Shown here in pieces: positions 21,201 through 26,684 of a stretch of DNA of 64,000 nt (its first letter is position 1; every line of letters begins with the position of its first letter). A model generated the notes under the pieces. It had not been told where the DNA came from and searched no databases. It saw only the letters and a program-made list of their open reading frames with translations. The position numbers were made by a program, and so were the translations under genes. This DNA comes from an uncultured Flavobacterium sp. GTDB taxonomy: Bacteria > Bacteroidota > Bacteroidia > Flavobacteriales > Flavobacteriaceae. The stretch is from contig NZ_OX638201.1 in the NCBI RefSeq assembly GCF_951805225.1, positions 1,922,001 to 1,986,000 on the forward strand, in the 5' to 3' direction.

Positions 21201-23879
21201 TTGAACTTTCCAGATTCTTTGTATTCTTTTTGTAAAAGTACTTCCAACAGTCACATTTGTTTCAGTAAGTGCACTTGTATTATGACCTATTACTAAAAAA
21301 CCGTTATTGGCTAATGAAGATGGATTACTGATTATAATATTCCCTTTTCCGGTTTGTCCTGTACCGTCACCACTACCCGTATTGATACTATTAGAAATAA
21401 TTTGGTTTAATACAGATAAATCATCCTTCCCAATACCAAATACATCATTATCATAGGAAGCATTTGCCGTTGCGTCCCACACTACCGCATTAGAAGATGA
21501 AATAAGATTGCCTGTCTTTTTAATACCATATTTAATAGAAAGATAAGATTCTATATTATCCCTTCCTATACCAGCTTTTGAAACTTCATAATTAATTACC
21601 TCTGCAAGCCAGCCATTTAATTTGGAATCATTCGATGATCGATCTCCAATTTGTGGTATATCAGTCATAACTGTTGCCATTGCTGCACCAGTACCAACTT
21701 GTAAACTATTTTTTCTCAATACATTACCGGTTCCGCTTGCTGTCCATATATCATATTCACCACTTGGAGGTGGAGTTGTAGTCATATAACTATTTACAGA
21801 AGCTGACGAAGGTATAATACCCACATAAAGGAGTGAAGAAGCTGAACGAAAGATATAGCGACTCCCTCCTATTGAATTAGTAATTGGTGCCAATATAGTC
21901 CCTCTCTCAATATTGGGTGCACCATTAAAAGCAACAACTGTATAAGCTTCACTTATTCCAATAGCACTATTTCCTATAAGTTTTTGACTTCCGGTAAATC
22001 TTATTGCATTGTTAAAATTAATGGCATTAGATATAACTGTTGGTTTAGTTGTACTTACCGCGAATGTATTAATACCTGCTAAATCTGCCCATGCAGTTAA
22101 ATTCCCCCCTGATGCCGTGGTACCATTACCAGCATCCAACCATAAGTTAAGCCCGGTAATTATACCTCCCGGACCCACTGTGCTTCCGGTAATTGCATTT
22201 GTTATTATTTCAGCAGGATTACCGGTACTTACGGTAGATAAATATAATTCACCACCCAATATACCGCTATATTCAAGACTCATTACCCGATAAGTTGTTG
22301 CAGGAATTAATCCCGTTATATTTGCAGTAGTACCCGTACCATTATAAACGCAATACCAGCCAGTAGTTCCAATTTGTGTTCCTAATCCAAAAACAGTATT
22401 TGCAGTATAACTTGTAAGATCAATTGGCGAAGCACTACCACTTGCCCCTGCATACATAAATACCGCTCTTGAAGAACCATTACCATTTGTCCAATTAATT
22501 GTAGTAGCAGTAGTTGTTGTGCCGCTGAAAACAATATTAGTTGCTTGTGTACTAGGAGTACCCAAAGTTTGAAAAGTAAATACAGCACCTGTTGGTAAAT
22601 CAACTGTATTAAAAGAAACTTTATTAGCTGTAATTGCAGCTCCGGAATATCTTACCACAGAACCTCCACTAAAATTTCCTGTTCCTGTGGGATCAACCAA
22701 AAGAACATAATCACTAGCTGTCTGTGCCGAATAAGTCTGCCCTGTTATATCATAACTTAAAGATACCGTTCCTGGATTTCCTGTACTTTGAACCTTCCAG
22801 ATTCTTTGTACTCTTTTTGTAGAACTAACTGTTGTTTCTGCTAAAAGTCCCAAATCATGACCAATAACCAAAAAGCCATTATTAGCTAATGACGATGGAT
22901 TACTGATTATGATATTTCCTTTTCCAGTTTGTCCCGTTCCATCACCGCTGCCCGTATTAGAACTATTTGATTGTGATTGTAATAAACCCGAAGCATCATC
23001 TTGTCCTATACCAAATATATCATTATCATATAATGCATTAGCAGTTGCATCCCAAACGACAGCCCCAGTGCCGCTAAGATAATTACCTACTTTATGAATA
23101 CCATATTTTAATGCCAGATAACTTTCTACTTTTATAGCATTTGTCCCCGTAATAGCAGATGGATATACAATTATCTCTGATATATTACCAAACCATACAT
23201 TGCTACCAGACTGATCAGCAATAGAACTAATTCTACCACTATTTGCCAATAATACTGTATTAGTACTTCCTGCAGCGGTACCAATAGCATTTCCAGCATC
23301 AAAAAAAGATATCGTTGGGTTATTAAAAGTCATAGTACCTAGCTTAGGTAAATTTGTTACCCAAAAACTAGCTGTAGATTGTCCGGCAAGACCAATGCCA
23401 CCTGAAAAATATAGAGCTTGTGAACCAAAAGGTCTTCCTAAATTAAATCCTCCTCCGGTTGAGCTATTATCACCATATGCGTATACATAACTATTATTAC
23501 TGCCTCCTGCTACAGTAGCAGTTGCTACAAAAAATACAGTACGAGCACTTGCACCCGAAGGGAGATTAGTCACTGGAGTATTTAAATACTTTCCAGAAGA
23601 AAAGGTAACAGCCTGATTAAAATTAACACCATTAGCAGTATAAACAGGTTGACTTCCTGTACTACCCTGCGTAGCATTATTGGCACTTGTGCTAGAATCA
23701 TTCCATTGCGAAACATTGCCCGCATTTAATGTAATTCCAGAATTGCCTTTATACCATGAAACTGTTCCCGAAACCCCACCGGGGCTTTGAGCATTAACGG
23801 TTTGTAATACAAATAAAGTGGCTATCAAAAAAAATAGAGAAGATCTTTTTACAAAAGGTAAAGTAGTTTTACTAATCAT
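6255..23879 (-). CDS. Giant T9SS-secreted surface protein with 36 MBG repeats
   Basis: A ~5,874-residue secreted protein, probably a surface adhesin. The start at 23879 gives a clear signal peptide (residues 1-31, ending VNAQ); the frame is open upstream to 23978. Approximate order: LamG-like domain 32-263; Fn3-like 443-560; LamG-like 573-786; Fn3-like 973-1080; cadherin-like sandwich; IPT/TIG 1191-1280; FG-GAP/VCBS block with DxDGDGxxD calcium loops 1286-1650; then Fn3-like, cadherin-like, IPT and a second FG-GAP block to about 2333; Fn3-like; cadherin-like; another beta-sandwich; 36 MBG repeats of 81 residues (2663-5580); two cadherin-like domains; and a CHU_C/type B sorting domain (ILSPNGDGKNDFW onward) in the last ~90 residues. 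The PorP/SprF gene follows directly. Ligand unknown. The near-identical repeats make copy number open to recombination or assembly error. Confidence 0.93.
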   Translation of the reverse strand: MISKTTLPFVKRSSLFFLIATLFVLQTVNAQSPGGVSGTVSWYKGNSGITLNAGNVSQWNDSSTSANNATQGSTGSQPVYTANGVNFNQAVTFSSGKYLNTPVTNLPSGASARTVFFVATATVAGGSNNSYVYAYGDNSSTGGGFNLGRPFGSQALYFSGGIGLAGQSTASFWVTNLPKLGTMTFNNPTISFFDAGNAIGTAAGSTNTVLLANSGRISSIADQSGSNVWFGNISEIIVYPSAITGTNAIKVESYLALKYGIHKVGNYLSGTGAVVWDATANALYDNDIFGIGQDDASGLLQSQSNSSNTGSGDGTGQTGKGNIIISNPSSLANNGFLVIGHDLGLLAETTVSSTKRVQRIWKVQSTGNPGTVSLSYDITGQTYSAQTASDYVLLVDPTGTGNFSGGSVVRYSGAAITANKVSFNTVDLPTGAVFTFQTLGTPSTQATNIVFSGTTTTATTINWTNGNGSSRAVFMYAGASGSASPIDLTSYTANTVFGLGTQIGTTGWYCVYNGTGTTANITGLIPATTYRVMSLEYSGILGGELYLSTVSTGNPAEIITNAITGSTVGPGGIITGLNLWLDAGNGTTASGGNLTAWADLAGINTFAVSTTKPTVISNAINFNNAIRFTGSQKLIGNSAIGISEAYTVVAFNGAPNIERGTILAPITNSIGGSRYIFRSASSLLYVGIIPSSASVNSYMTTTPPPSGEYDIWTASGTGNVLRKNSLQVGTGAAMATVMTDIPQIGDRSSNDSKLNGWLAEVINYEVSKAGIGRDNIESYLSIKYGIKKTGNLISSSNAVVWDATANASYDNDVFGIGKDDLSVLNQIISNSINTGSGDGTGQTGKGNIIISNPSSLANNGFLVIGHNTSALTETNVTVGSTFTKRIQRIWKVQTTGSPGTVSLSYDLTGLAYSGQIANDYVLLVDPTGAGNFSGGSVVKYSAAAITGNKVSFNTVALPTGAVFTFQTLSTPTVQAENVVFTNTKGTTTTISWTNGNGSSRAVFIHAGASGSALPVDLTTYTANTVFGTGTQIGATGWYCVYSGTGTTVDVTGLTALTAYQVMTVEYSGIPGAELYLSTVSTGNPTGVTTLNDIATLSNLAISQGTLAPVFATGTLIYTASVANGVTSLTVTPTTTDTNATVTVNGIAVTSGSPSTAIALVAGPNVITTVVTAQDGITTQTYTTTVTKAFAPPIITNFSPQNGPVGTTVTIAGTNFGATIAENIVFFGATRATITAASATSLTVTVPVGATYQPISVLNTANVLSGYSISSFITTFTPNKGRITIDDIMPKVDIATGTFMQSVTTGDFDGDGKADIALVFTTSDNISIYRNTSVSGTINASSFTASGTFATATHPLFVKAADMDGDGKLDLVVTHSVSSNTVSVLRNNSSGVGNIGFEAPQNFILSVSTYALAIGDLDGDGKPDIVTTSTDSGLASVLRNISSGIGNINFSPNVNFTANSNSNGLALGDLDGDGKLDMVVTNSVATEAMSIFLNTSTNGTINFGSKIGFSTGFAATRVEIGDLNKDGKPDIVVDGGTSNFVYVFQNTTAGIGNLSFAPKIDLAIDAKSTQIAIGDFDGDGVPDLACSMQNTSLNIFRNTTSGGAISFSPRVNFVNNVFSNDLVISDLDGDGKSDLATVNNGTLSLFRNNPLFAPTTQATNVVFTATTGTTTTASWTNGNGSSRAVFMYAGASGSPLPVDLTVYTANAAFGTGTQIGSTGWYCVYNGTGTTVNITGLTAGTHYQLMVVEQNGSAGDEMYQTAVSTGNPAGITPFNNIATLSNLVISQGTLTPVFATGTTTYTAIVGNAVTSLTVTPTTTDTNATVTVNGVTITSGNPSGAIALVVGPNIITTVVTAQNGTTTQTYTTTVTRIIAPPVITNFSPQTGPVGTTVVITGANFGATIPQNIVFFGATQATVTAASTTSLTVTVPAGATYEPISVLNTTTVLLGSSSVPFVTTFTPNKGNITIDDFEPKVDFNVNTNAYSSTIGDFDGDGKPDIAVTNYSGNSISILRNTSSSGSISGASFAAKIDFTTATTPEGIEIGDFDGDGKIDLVVVNYNDNSMSIFRNTSSGIGNISFATRINFTTLANPRNAVVADFDGDGKSDLVLTNYNGNSISTFRNTSSGIGNINFSAKVDFSGTSGSIGLSIGDLDGDGKIDVATADLVGQRVSVFRNISTTGVINFSPIVSLPVGLFANNVVIGDLNNDGKPDLAVSNNGSSVISVFNNTSSGIGNINFDAKVDFSAATNVTNLAIGDLDGDGKLDLAVSASSGLFSALRNTTTGSGSAITFAPKVDFVASTTVRKLKIGDLDGDGKDDIIATNTTANTISVYRNNPLFAPTTQAINVVFTATTGTSTTASWTNGNGSSRAVFMYAGASGSPLPVDYTPYTANAAFGTGAQIGTSGWYCVYYGTGTTINITGLNPATLYQVMVVERNGSATDELYLSTVSTGNPAAVTTLSNVATLSDLAISQGTLTPVFATGTTTYIATVPNAITSLTVTPTTTDSNATVKVNGVTVTSGNPSGAVALAVGPNIITTVVTAQDGTTIDTYTITVTRTAPATILTSGTLIALTTAYGTASASTSFNVSGTNMLDGILVTAPSGFEVSSDNITFTNTITIGAAGTILSAPVYIRLKGNIPAGSYSGDVVLTSNSAVTINVATVSSTVNPAALTVTAVDKNKVYGNANPTLTVSYSGFVNGDTVTSLTTAPTISTTALANSGVGSYPITASGAVNPNYTFNYVDGNLTVTVASLTFTADDKTRAYGVANPTFTGTYVGFVNGDTQSAITTPPIYNTTAVAGSSVGNYPIIPTGAVSANYVINYVNGNLEITQGILTITADAQTKVYGVANPTLTVSYTGFANGETSADLTTQPTVTTTATNTSGVGSYPITASGAAAANYTISYVAGTLTVTPANLAITADNQTKTYGSANPTFTVAYSGFVNGETEAVLLTPPIVTTTADASSSVGVYPLTVSGATAANYTIGYTTTATLTVTPAALTVTSVDKTKIYGSANPALTVTYSGFANGDIATDLQTQPTITTTATTASAVGSYPIVASGGADPNYTFTYVNGNLTVTLATLTVTAVDKTKVYGGANPTLTATYSGFVNGQTEADLLTLATITTTATTASAVGSYPIVASGGADPNYTFTYVDGNLTVTVATLTVTAVDKTKAYGAANPTLTATYSGFVNGETEADLLTLPTISTTAVTASPVGTYPITASGAVDPNYTINYVAGTFSITPVTLTITADAKNKIYGDANPALTVSYTGFVNGDTATNLTTAPTITTTAVTASAAGTYPIVPSAAVDPNYTIVYVNGILTVNAATLTITADDKNKVYGDANPALTVSYSGFANGDTAASLLTPPTISTTATTASSVGTYPITAIGASDPNYIINYVNGTLTVSATTLLTIVASNQSKTYGDANPTLTVSYVGFVNGDTEADLTTLPTISTTAIQSSPAGTYPITASGAVSANYTIAYTNGTLTVNPAALTVTADAKTKVYGDANPALTVTYSGFVNGDSATSLTTAPTITTTALATSPVGSYPITAIGAVNPNYTFTYVAGNLAVTTATLTVTANNKTKIYGDVDPTLTVSYLGFVNGDSAASLTTPPTITTTATTGSPVGSYPITASGAVDSNYTINYVAGTLSITPVSLTVTADNQTKVYGDANPTLTVTYSGFVNGDSATSLTTAPTIITTATATSPVGTYPITASGAVSTNYTFTYVAGSLAVTPVTLTITADNQTKIYGNANPTLTVSYSGFVNGDSATSLTTAPIITTTATATSPVGTYPITASGAVSTNYTFTYVAGSLTVTPVTLTITADNQTKVYGNANPTLTVSYSGFVNGDSATSLTTAPTITTTATATSPVGTYPITASGAVSANYTFAYVAGSLTVTPVTLTITADAKTKVYGGANPTLTVTYSGFVNGDTAASLTTAPTITTTATAISPVGTYPITASGAVSANYTFTYVAGSLTVNGATLTITADDKNKVYGDANPTLTVSYSGFANGDTAASLLTQPTISTTATTASSVGTYPITANGAAATNYIINYIDGTLTVSATTLLTIVANNQSKTYGDANPTLTVNYVGFVNGDTEADLTTLPTISTTAVQSSPAGTYPITASGAVSANYTIAYTNGTLTVNPAALTVTADTKTKVYGDANPTLTVSYAGFVNGDTVASLTTAPSVSTTALLGSGVGSYPITAVGAVDPNYTITYVNGNLIINTANLTVTADNQTKTYGSANPTFTVAYSGFVNGDTEAVLLIPPTVTTTADTSSSVGVYPLTVNGAIAVNYTITFVNGNLTVTTATLTITADDKSKTYGSANPALTASYTGFVNGDTAASLDTPATLSTIAVAGSPVGSYPIVASGAIDSNYTITFVNGNLTVTTATLTITADDKSKTYGSANPTLTASYTGFVNGDTAASLDTPATLSTIAVTGSPVGSYPIVASGAIDSNYTITFVNGNLVVTTATLTITADDKSKTYGSANPALTASYTGFVNGDTSASLDTPATLSTIAVTGSPVGSYPIVASGALDANYTITFVNGNLTVTTATLTITADDQTKTYGSTNPTLTASYTGFVNGDTAASLDTPATLSTIAVIGSSVGTYPIVASGAIDSNYTITFVNGNLTVTTTILTVTADDKSKTYGSANPSLTASYTGFVNGDTAASLDTPATLSTIALTGSPVGSYPIVASGAIDSNYTITFVNGNLTVTTATLTITADDKSKTYGSTNPALTASYTGFVNGDTAASLDTPATLSTLAIAGSPVGSYPIVASGAIDSNYTITFVNGNLTVTTANLTVTADDQTKTYGSANPALTASYTGFVNGDTAASLDTPATLSTIALTGSPVGSYPIVASGAVDSNYTITFVDGNLSVTTATLTVTADDKSKTYGSANPALTASYTGFVNGDTAASLDTPATLSTIAVTGSSVGSYPIVASGALDSNYTITFVNGNLAVTTATLTITADDQTKTYGSANPALTASYTGFVNGDTAASLDTPATLSTVAIAGSPVGSYPIVASGAIDSNYTITFVNGNLAVTTATLTVTADDKSKTYGSANPSLTASYTGFVNGDTAASLDTPATLSTIAVAGSPVGAYPIVASGAVDSNYTITFVNGNLAVTTATLTITADDQTKTYGSANPALTASYAGFVNGDTAASLDTPATLSTIAIAGSPVGSYPIVASGAIDSNYTITFVNGNLTVTTANLTVTADDQTKTYGSANPALTASYTGFVNGDTSASLDTPATLSTIAVTGSPVGSYPIVASGAIDSNYMITFVNGNLAVTTATLTVTADDKSKTYGSANPVLTASYTGFVNGDTAVSLDTPATFSTIAVTGSPVGSYPIVASGALDSNYTITFVNGNLAVTTATLTITADDQTKTYGSANPALTASYTGFVNGDTATSLDTQATLSTIAIAGSPVGSYPIVASGALDSNYTITFVNGNLTVTTATLTITADDKSKTYGSANPALTASYTGFVNGDTAASLDIPATLSTIAVTGSPVGSYPILANGALDSNYTITFVNGNLTVTTATLTITADDKTKVSGTVNPTLTASYTGFVNGDTSASLDTPVALSTIAVTTSPAGTYPIVASGALDSNYAITFVPGILTVTSSSSNNVNLASLGINSGLLNPAFSPNTLLYNVNVGNDINTETITVSSEDPLATIKINGITIVNGGSLTPVSLATGINEMVITVTSPDGTVTKTYILNIIKEASDIATLSNLSISNGVLEPGFESDVKDYNAAVKYDVESITVTPIVTDLSAHITVNGVAVANATASAPIILNEGENIITTVVTAEDGTTKETYTITVYKAVGPDKVTANNILSPNGDGKNDFWEIKDILLYPNNTVTVYDRAGRIVYSKKSYTNDWDGSFSGAPLNNDTYYYLIDLGDNLPRIKGFITMIRD
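7137..15890 (-). repeat. Array of 36 tandem 243-bp MBG repeats (coding)
   Basis: Each unit encodes about 81 residues with the pattern LTITADD-K-TYGSANP-LTASYTGFVNGDT...SYPIVASGA-DSNYTITFVNGNLTV. I counted 36 units by hand; the array length (8,754 bp) agrees with 36 x 243. Units 21-36 (about 7137-11030) are nearly identical at both DNA and protein level, while units 1-20 are more divergent. Confidence 0.92.
16880..20020 (-). repeat. Two FG-GAP/VCBS coding repeat blocks
   Basis: Within the giant gene, 18930-20020 and 16880-17980 encode two related blocks of roughly seven FG-GAP-like units each, with repeated GDLDGDGKPDI calcium-binding loops. Each block is preceded by a cadherin-like domain and an IPT domain and followed by an Fn3-like domain, so the whole module appears duplicated. 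Confidence 0.85.
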
Positions 23880-24494
23880 ACTGAATAATTTTTTAATGTT
23901 TTTGACTAAGAAACAAATAATAGATTCTCTTAAAAAAAAATGGTTTTGGACTCTATTTAGAGATATACAAACAAGCATTTTAGTTTTAAGAATGTGCCTA
24001 GGTGAGGTGTATCATTTTATCTTTATAAGTTTTTTTAGTCTTAAAATAAAAAAACATTAAAAAAATTATGGATAAGTTAATCCTTAAGAAGACAGAAAGC
24101 AAAGAACTGATTTTCAAAAAGATAAAGTTAAAAACTCTATTCTCCGATTCCCGATAAAAACGTTAAACATTGTTGCATTTTATAACTTGAAACATCTTGT
24201 TTATTTTGCAACACCACTAAAATCAAATTTATTTTGTAAATAAACATTTTTATAGGAAAGTCATTTTTTAAGAAAAAATTAAGACAAAGTCAGAGTATGA
24301 CTAGAAAGAGCTAAACATTGATAACATTAAAAAATCATTAGAAATGGGCTTTCTTCCATAAATAAAAATTGATTTACTAATATTATTTTTTACATTTGCG
24401 CTATTTTTATTTATTCTAAATAGGTAATTTAAAGAGAGATTATTTCAATTAGGAAAATAAAAATGAAAAGAAATTCACACAAAAATATCTCAAT
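23880..24494. other. 615-bp divergent intergenic region
   Basis: It separates the giant-protein operon (minus) from the ankyrin-ApbE operon (plus). One good plus-strand promoter is visible at 24369-24398. For the minus strand only a lone -7-like CAAATTTA at 24224-24231 was seen, without a -33 partner. No gene is supported in this stretch. Confidence 0.7.
24369..24398 (+). promoter_or_regulatory. Bacteroidota-type promoter of the ankyrin-ApbE operon
   Basis: TTG at 24369-24371, a 19-bp spacer, and TACATTTG at 24391-24398 match the -33/-7 consensus TTTG-N19-TAnnTTTG of the Bacteroidota primary sigma factor. Transcription should begin near 24404, leaving a leader of about 90 nt before the ankyrin gene. 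Confidence 0.72.
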
Positions 24495-25973
24495 ATGAAA
24501 AAGAACCTCCTTCTTTCTTTCGCATTAGTTGCCACTTTGTTTGTTAATGCTCAGCAAAAAAACACATTATTAGAAGCTTCATTTTGGAAAACTGCTCCGG
24601 ATGTAACAACTGTTCAGGCAGAAATTGCCAAAGGAAACAGCGCTTCTGAAGCCAATGTAAATGCATTTGATGTTACAACTCTTGCTATCAATAATGATGC
24701 GCCGCTGGCAACCATAAAATTCTTATTGGATCAACCCGGAAATCCGTTAAATAAAATGACGCACGACAATCGTATTTATTTACACTGGGCGGCATACAGA
24801 GGAAATATTGACTTGACTCAATACCTGATTACAAAAGGTTCTGATGTTAATCTTGAAGACAGCCACGGTACTACTCCACTTGCTTTTGCAGCTTCTAACG
24901 GACAAACGAATCCGGCACTTTATGAGCTATTCTTCAAAGCAGGAATCGATCCGAAGAAAAAATATACTGATGGTTCAACTCTATTATTAATGGCAATTCC
25001 TGCAGATAAAGATCTTGTCTTAACAGATTATCTTATCACAAAAGGATTGTCTCTTAAAGATACTGATACTAAAGGAAGTACAGCATTTGATTATGCTGCA
25101 AGAACTGGAAATATCGCGCTGTTAAAAAAATTACTAGACAAGAAAGTAAAATATACAGACAACGCACTTTTGATTGCAAGCCAAGGAAACCGTAGAGAAA
25201 CAACTTCGCTTGACGCCTATAAATTTTTAGTTGAAGAAGTAAAAATAAAAGCTACAGCCACAAATAAATCCGGAGAAAACGTATTACATTTTCTAGCAAC
25301 AAAACCAAATCAGAAAGATATTATCGCTTACTTTCTGGCAAAAGGTGTTGACGTAAATAAAGCAAACAACGAAGGAAATACACCTTTTATGCTTGCTGCC
25401 GGAGCCAGAGAAAATGGTGCATTAGAACAATTATTAGCAACAGCTAAAAATGTAAATCTGCAAAATACAAAAGGAGAATCAGCTTTGACAATTGCTGTAA
25501 AATCAGGAACTTCAGAAGCAGTTTCGGCACTTTTAGCAAAAGGCGCAGACGTTAAAATAATTGATAAAGACGGAAACAATTTAGGCGTTTATTTAGTACA
25601 ATCTTTCAGACCGGGACCAAAACAAGAATCTTTTGATGCTAAAGTAAAATTACTTCAGGAAAAAGGATTAGATCTTGCTGCCGCTCAAAAAGACGGAAGT
25701 ACTTTATATCATTTTGCTGTTGCGAAAAACGACTTATCTTTGCTTAAAAAATTAGCCGATTTAAAAATTGATGTTAATGCTAAAAACAAAGACGGAATGA
25801 CAGCGCTTCACAAAGCTGCAATGATTGCAAAAGACGATGCGATCTTAAAATATCTAATTTCGATTGGCGCTAAAAAAGACATTACAACAGAATTTGACGA
25901 AAGTGCTTATGCTTTAGCAAAAGAAAACGAGTCATTGACAAAAAACAATGTTTCTATTGATTTTTTAAAATAG
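24495..25973 (+). CDS. Secreted ankyrin-repeat protein
   Basis: A 492-residue protein with a signal peptide (MKKNLLLSFALVATLFVNAQ) followed almost entirely by ankyrin repeats, for example DSHGTTPLAFAASNG, NNEGNTPFMLAAGAR, KDGMTALHKAAM. Ankyrin arrays bind other proteins; in the periplasm such proteins are often linked to oxidative-stress or redox partners, but the partner here is unknown. It is the first gene after a clear promoter and is followed by DUF2271, PepSY-reductase and ApbE genes on the same strand, suggesting a scaffold or chaperone role in that redox system. The operon link is likely but not certain because the gap to the next gene is 150 bp. Confidence 0.9.
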   Translation: MKKNLLLSFALVATLFVNAQQKNTLLEASFWKTAPDVTTVQAEIAKGNSASEANVNAFDVTTLAINNDAPLATIKFLLDQPGNPLNKMTHDNRIYLHWAAYRGNIDLTQYLITKGSDVNLEDSHGTTPLAFAASNGQTNPALYELFFKAGIDPKKKYTDGSTLLLMAIPADKDLVLTDYLITKGLSLKDTDTKGSTAFDYAARTGNIALLKKLLDKKVKYTDNALLIASQGNRRETTSLDAYKFLVEEVKIKATATNKSGENVLHFLATKPNQKDIIAYFLAKGVDVNKANNEGNTPFMLAAGARENGALEQLLATAKNVNLQNTKGESALTIAVKSGTSEAVSALLAKGADVKIIDKDGNNLGVYLVQSFRPGPKQESFDAKVKLLQEKGLDLAAAQKDGSTLYHFAVAKNDLSLLKKLADLKIDVNAKNKDGMTALHKAAMIAKDDAILKYLISIGAKKDITTEFDESAYALAKENESLTKNNVSIDFLK

Positions 25974-26045
25974 CCTTAAAAGTTATGAATTATGAGTTAT
26001 GAACTTTTAGTTAAAAACATAAGATCAACTCACAATTCATAACTC

Positions 26046-26087
26046 ACATTTTACATTTTACATTTTACATTTTACATTTCACATTTC
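26046..26087 (+). repeat. Heptanucleotide tandem repeat (ACATTTT x4, ACATTTC x2)
   Basis: Six perfect or near-perfect 7-bp units lie 36 bp upstream of the DUF2271 start, within an AT-rich gap that also contains short TTATGAATT-type inverted motifs. Copy number could vary by slippage and change the leader length. Confidence 0.85.
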
Positions 26088-26123
26088 ACAATTTATAATT
26101 AACAATTTATAATTCATAACTAT

Positions 26124-26600
26124 ATGAAAATATTCAAAATAGCCCTTACAGCTTCATTAATCTGCCTAATTTCATTTCAGGCTTCGGCTCAAAGCAAATA
26201 CAAATGTATGCTTCAAATGGCAAATTATATGGGAGAAGGCGCTTATATCGTAGTTTCTCTAATTAATCCAAGTGGAGAATACGAAAAAACACTTTACGTA
26301 ATGGGCGATGATAAAAAATGGTACAAATCATTAAAAGAATGGAATAAATTTCAAGCTCAGAAACATGAAGATATCAGCGCAAAAACCGGAGCATCTGTAA
26401 CTGGTGGAGATCGCAGCATTACAACAATAGAAATTGAAGATTCTAAAATCAACAAAGGATATAAATTAAGATTTGAATCAGCAGTAGAAGATCAAAAATA
26501 CCATGTAAATGACGTTGAAATTCCACTAACAACCGAAGGTCTTGCTGACAAAACAGAAGGAAAAGGTTATATAAGATATGTGAGATTAAACAAGATTTAA
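26124..26600 (+). CDS. DUF2271 domain periplasmic protein, possible flavin acceptor
   Basis: A 158-residue protein with signal peptide MKIFKIALTASLICLISFQASAQ-type (cleavage after residue 23) and one DUF2271 domain. DUF2271 genes are often found beside PepSY-reductase and ApbE genes, as here. Residues 85-91 read SAKTGAS, which resembles the threonine flavinylation motif used by ApbE (TGA[TS], Thr carrying FMN by a phosphoester bond); T88 would be the attachment site. That is inference: the aspartate usual three residues before the Thr is not in its normal place, although D83 is nearby. The family has no established activity. It is followed 84 bp later by the PepSY-reductase. Confidence 0.85.
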   Translation: MKIFKIALTASLICLISFQASAQSKYKCMLQMANYMGEGAYIVVSLINPSGEYEKTLYVMGDDKKWYKSLKEWNKFQAQKHEDISAKTGASVTGGDRSITTIEIEDSKINKGYKLRFESAVEDQKYHVNDVEIPLTTEGLADKTEGKGYIRYVRLNKI

Positions 26601-26615
26601 TACTTTATTATCATA

Positions 26616-26648
26616 AGCTTTGTCAAAGTTTTGAACTTTGACAAAGCT
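26616..26648. repeat. Family E palindrome, copy 2
   Basis: A 33-bp palindrome with arms AGCTTTGTCAAAGTT, in the gap between the DUF2271 and PepSY genes. An intra-operon hairpin could stabilise the upstream mRNA or reduce read-through. Confidence 0.88.
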
Positions 26649-26684
26649 AAAAACCCATTTTGATTACCTTTTAGCTTACACTCC

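Noticed and set aside
23818..24060. 80-codon plus-strand frame over the start of the giant gene
   Set aside because: It overlaps the signal peptide region on the other strand, has no family signature, and the giant gene explains the coding signal.
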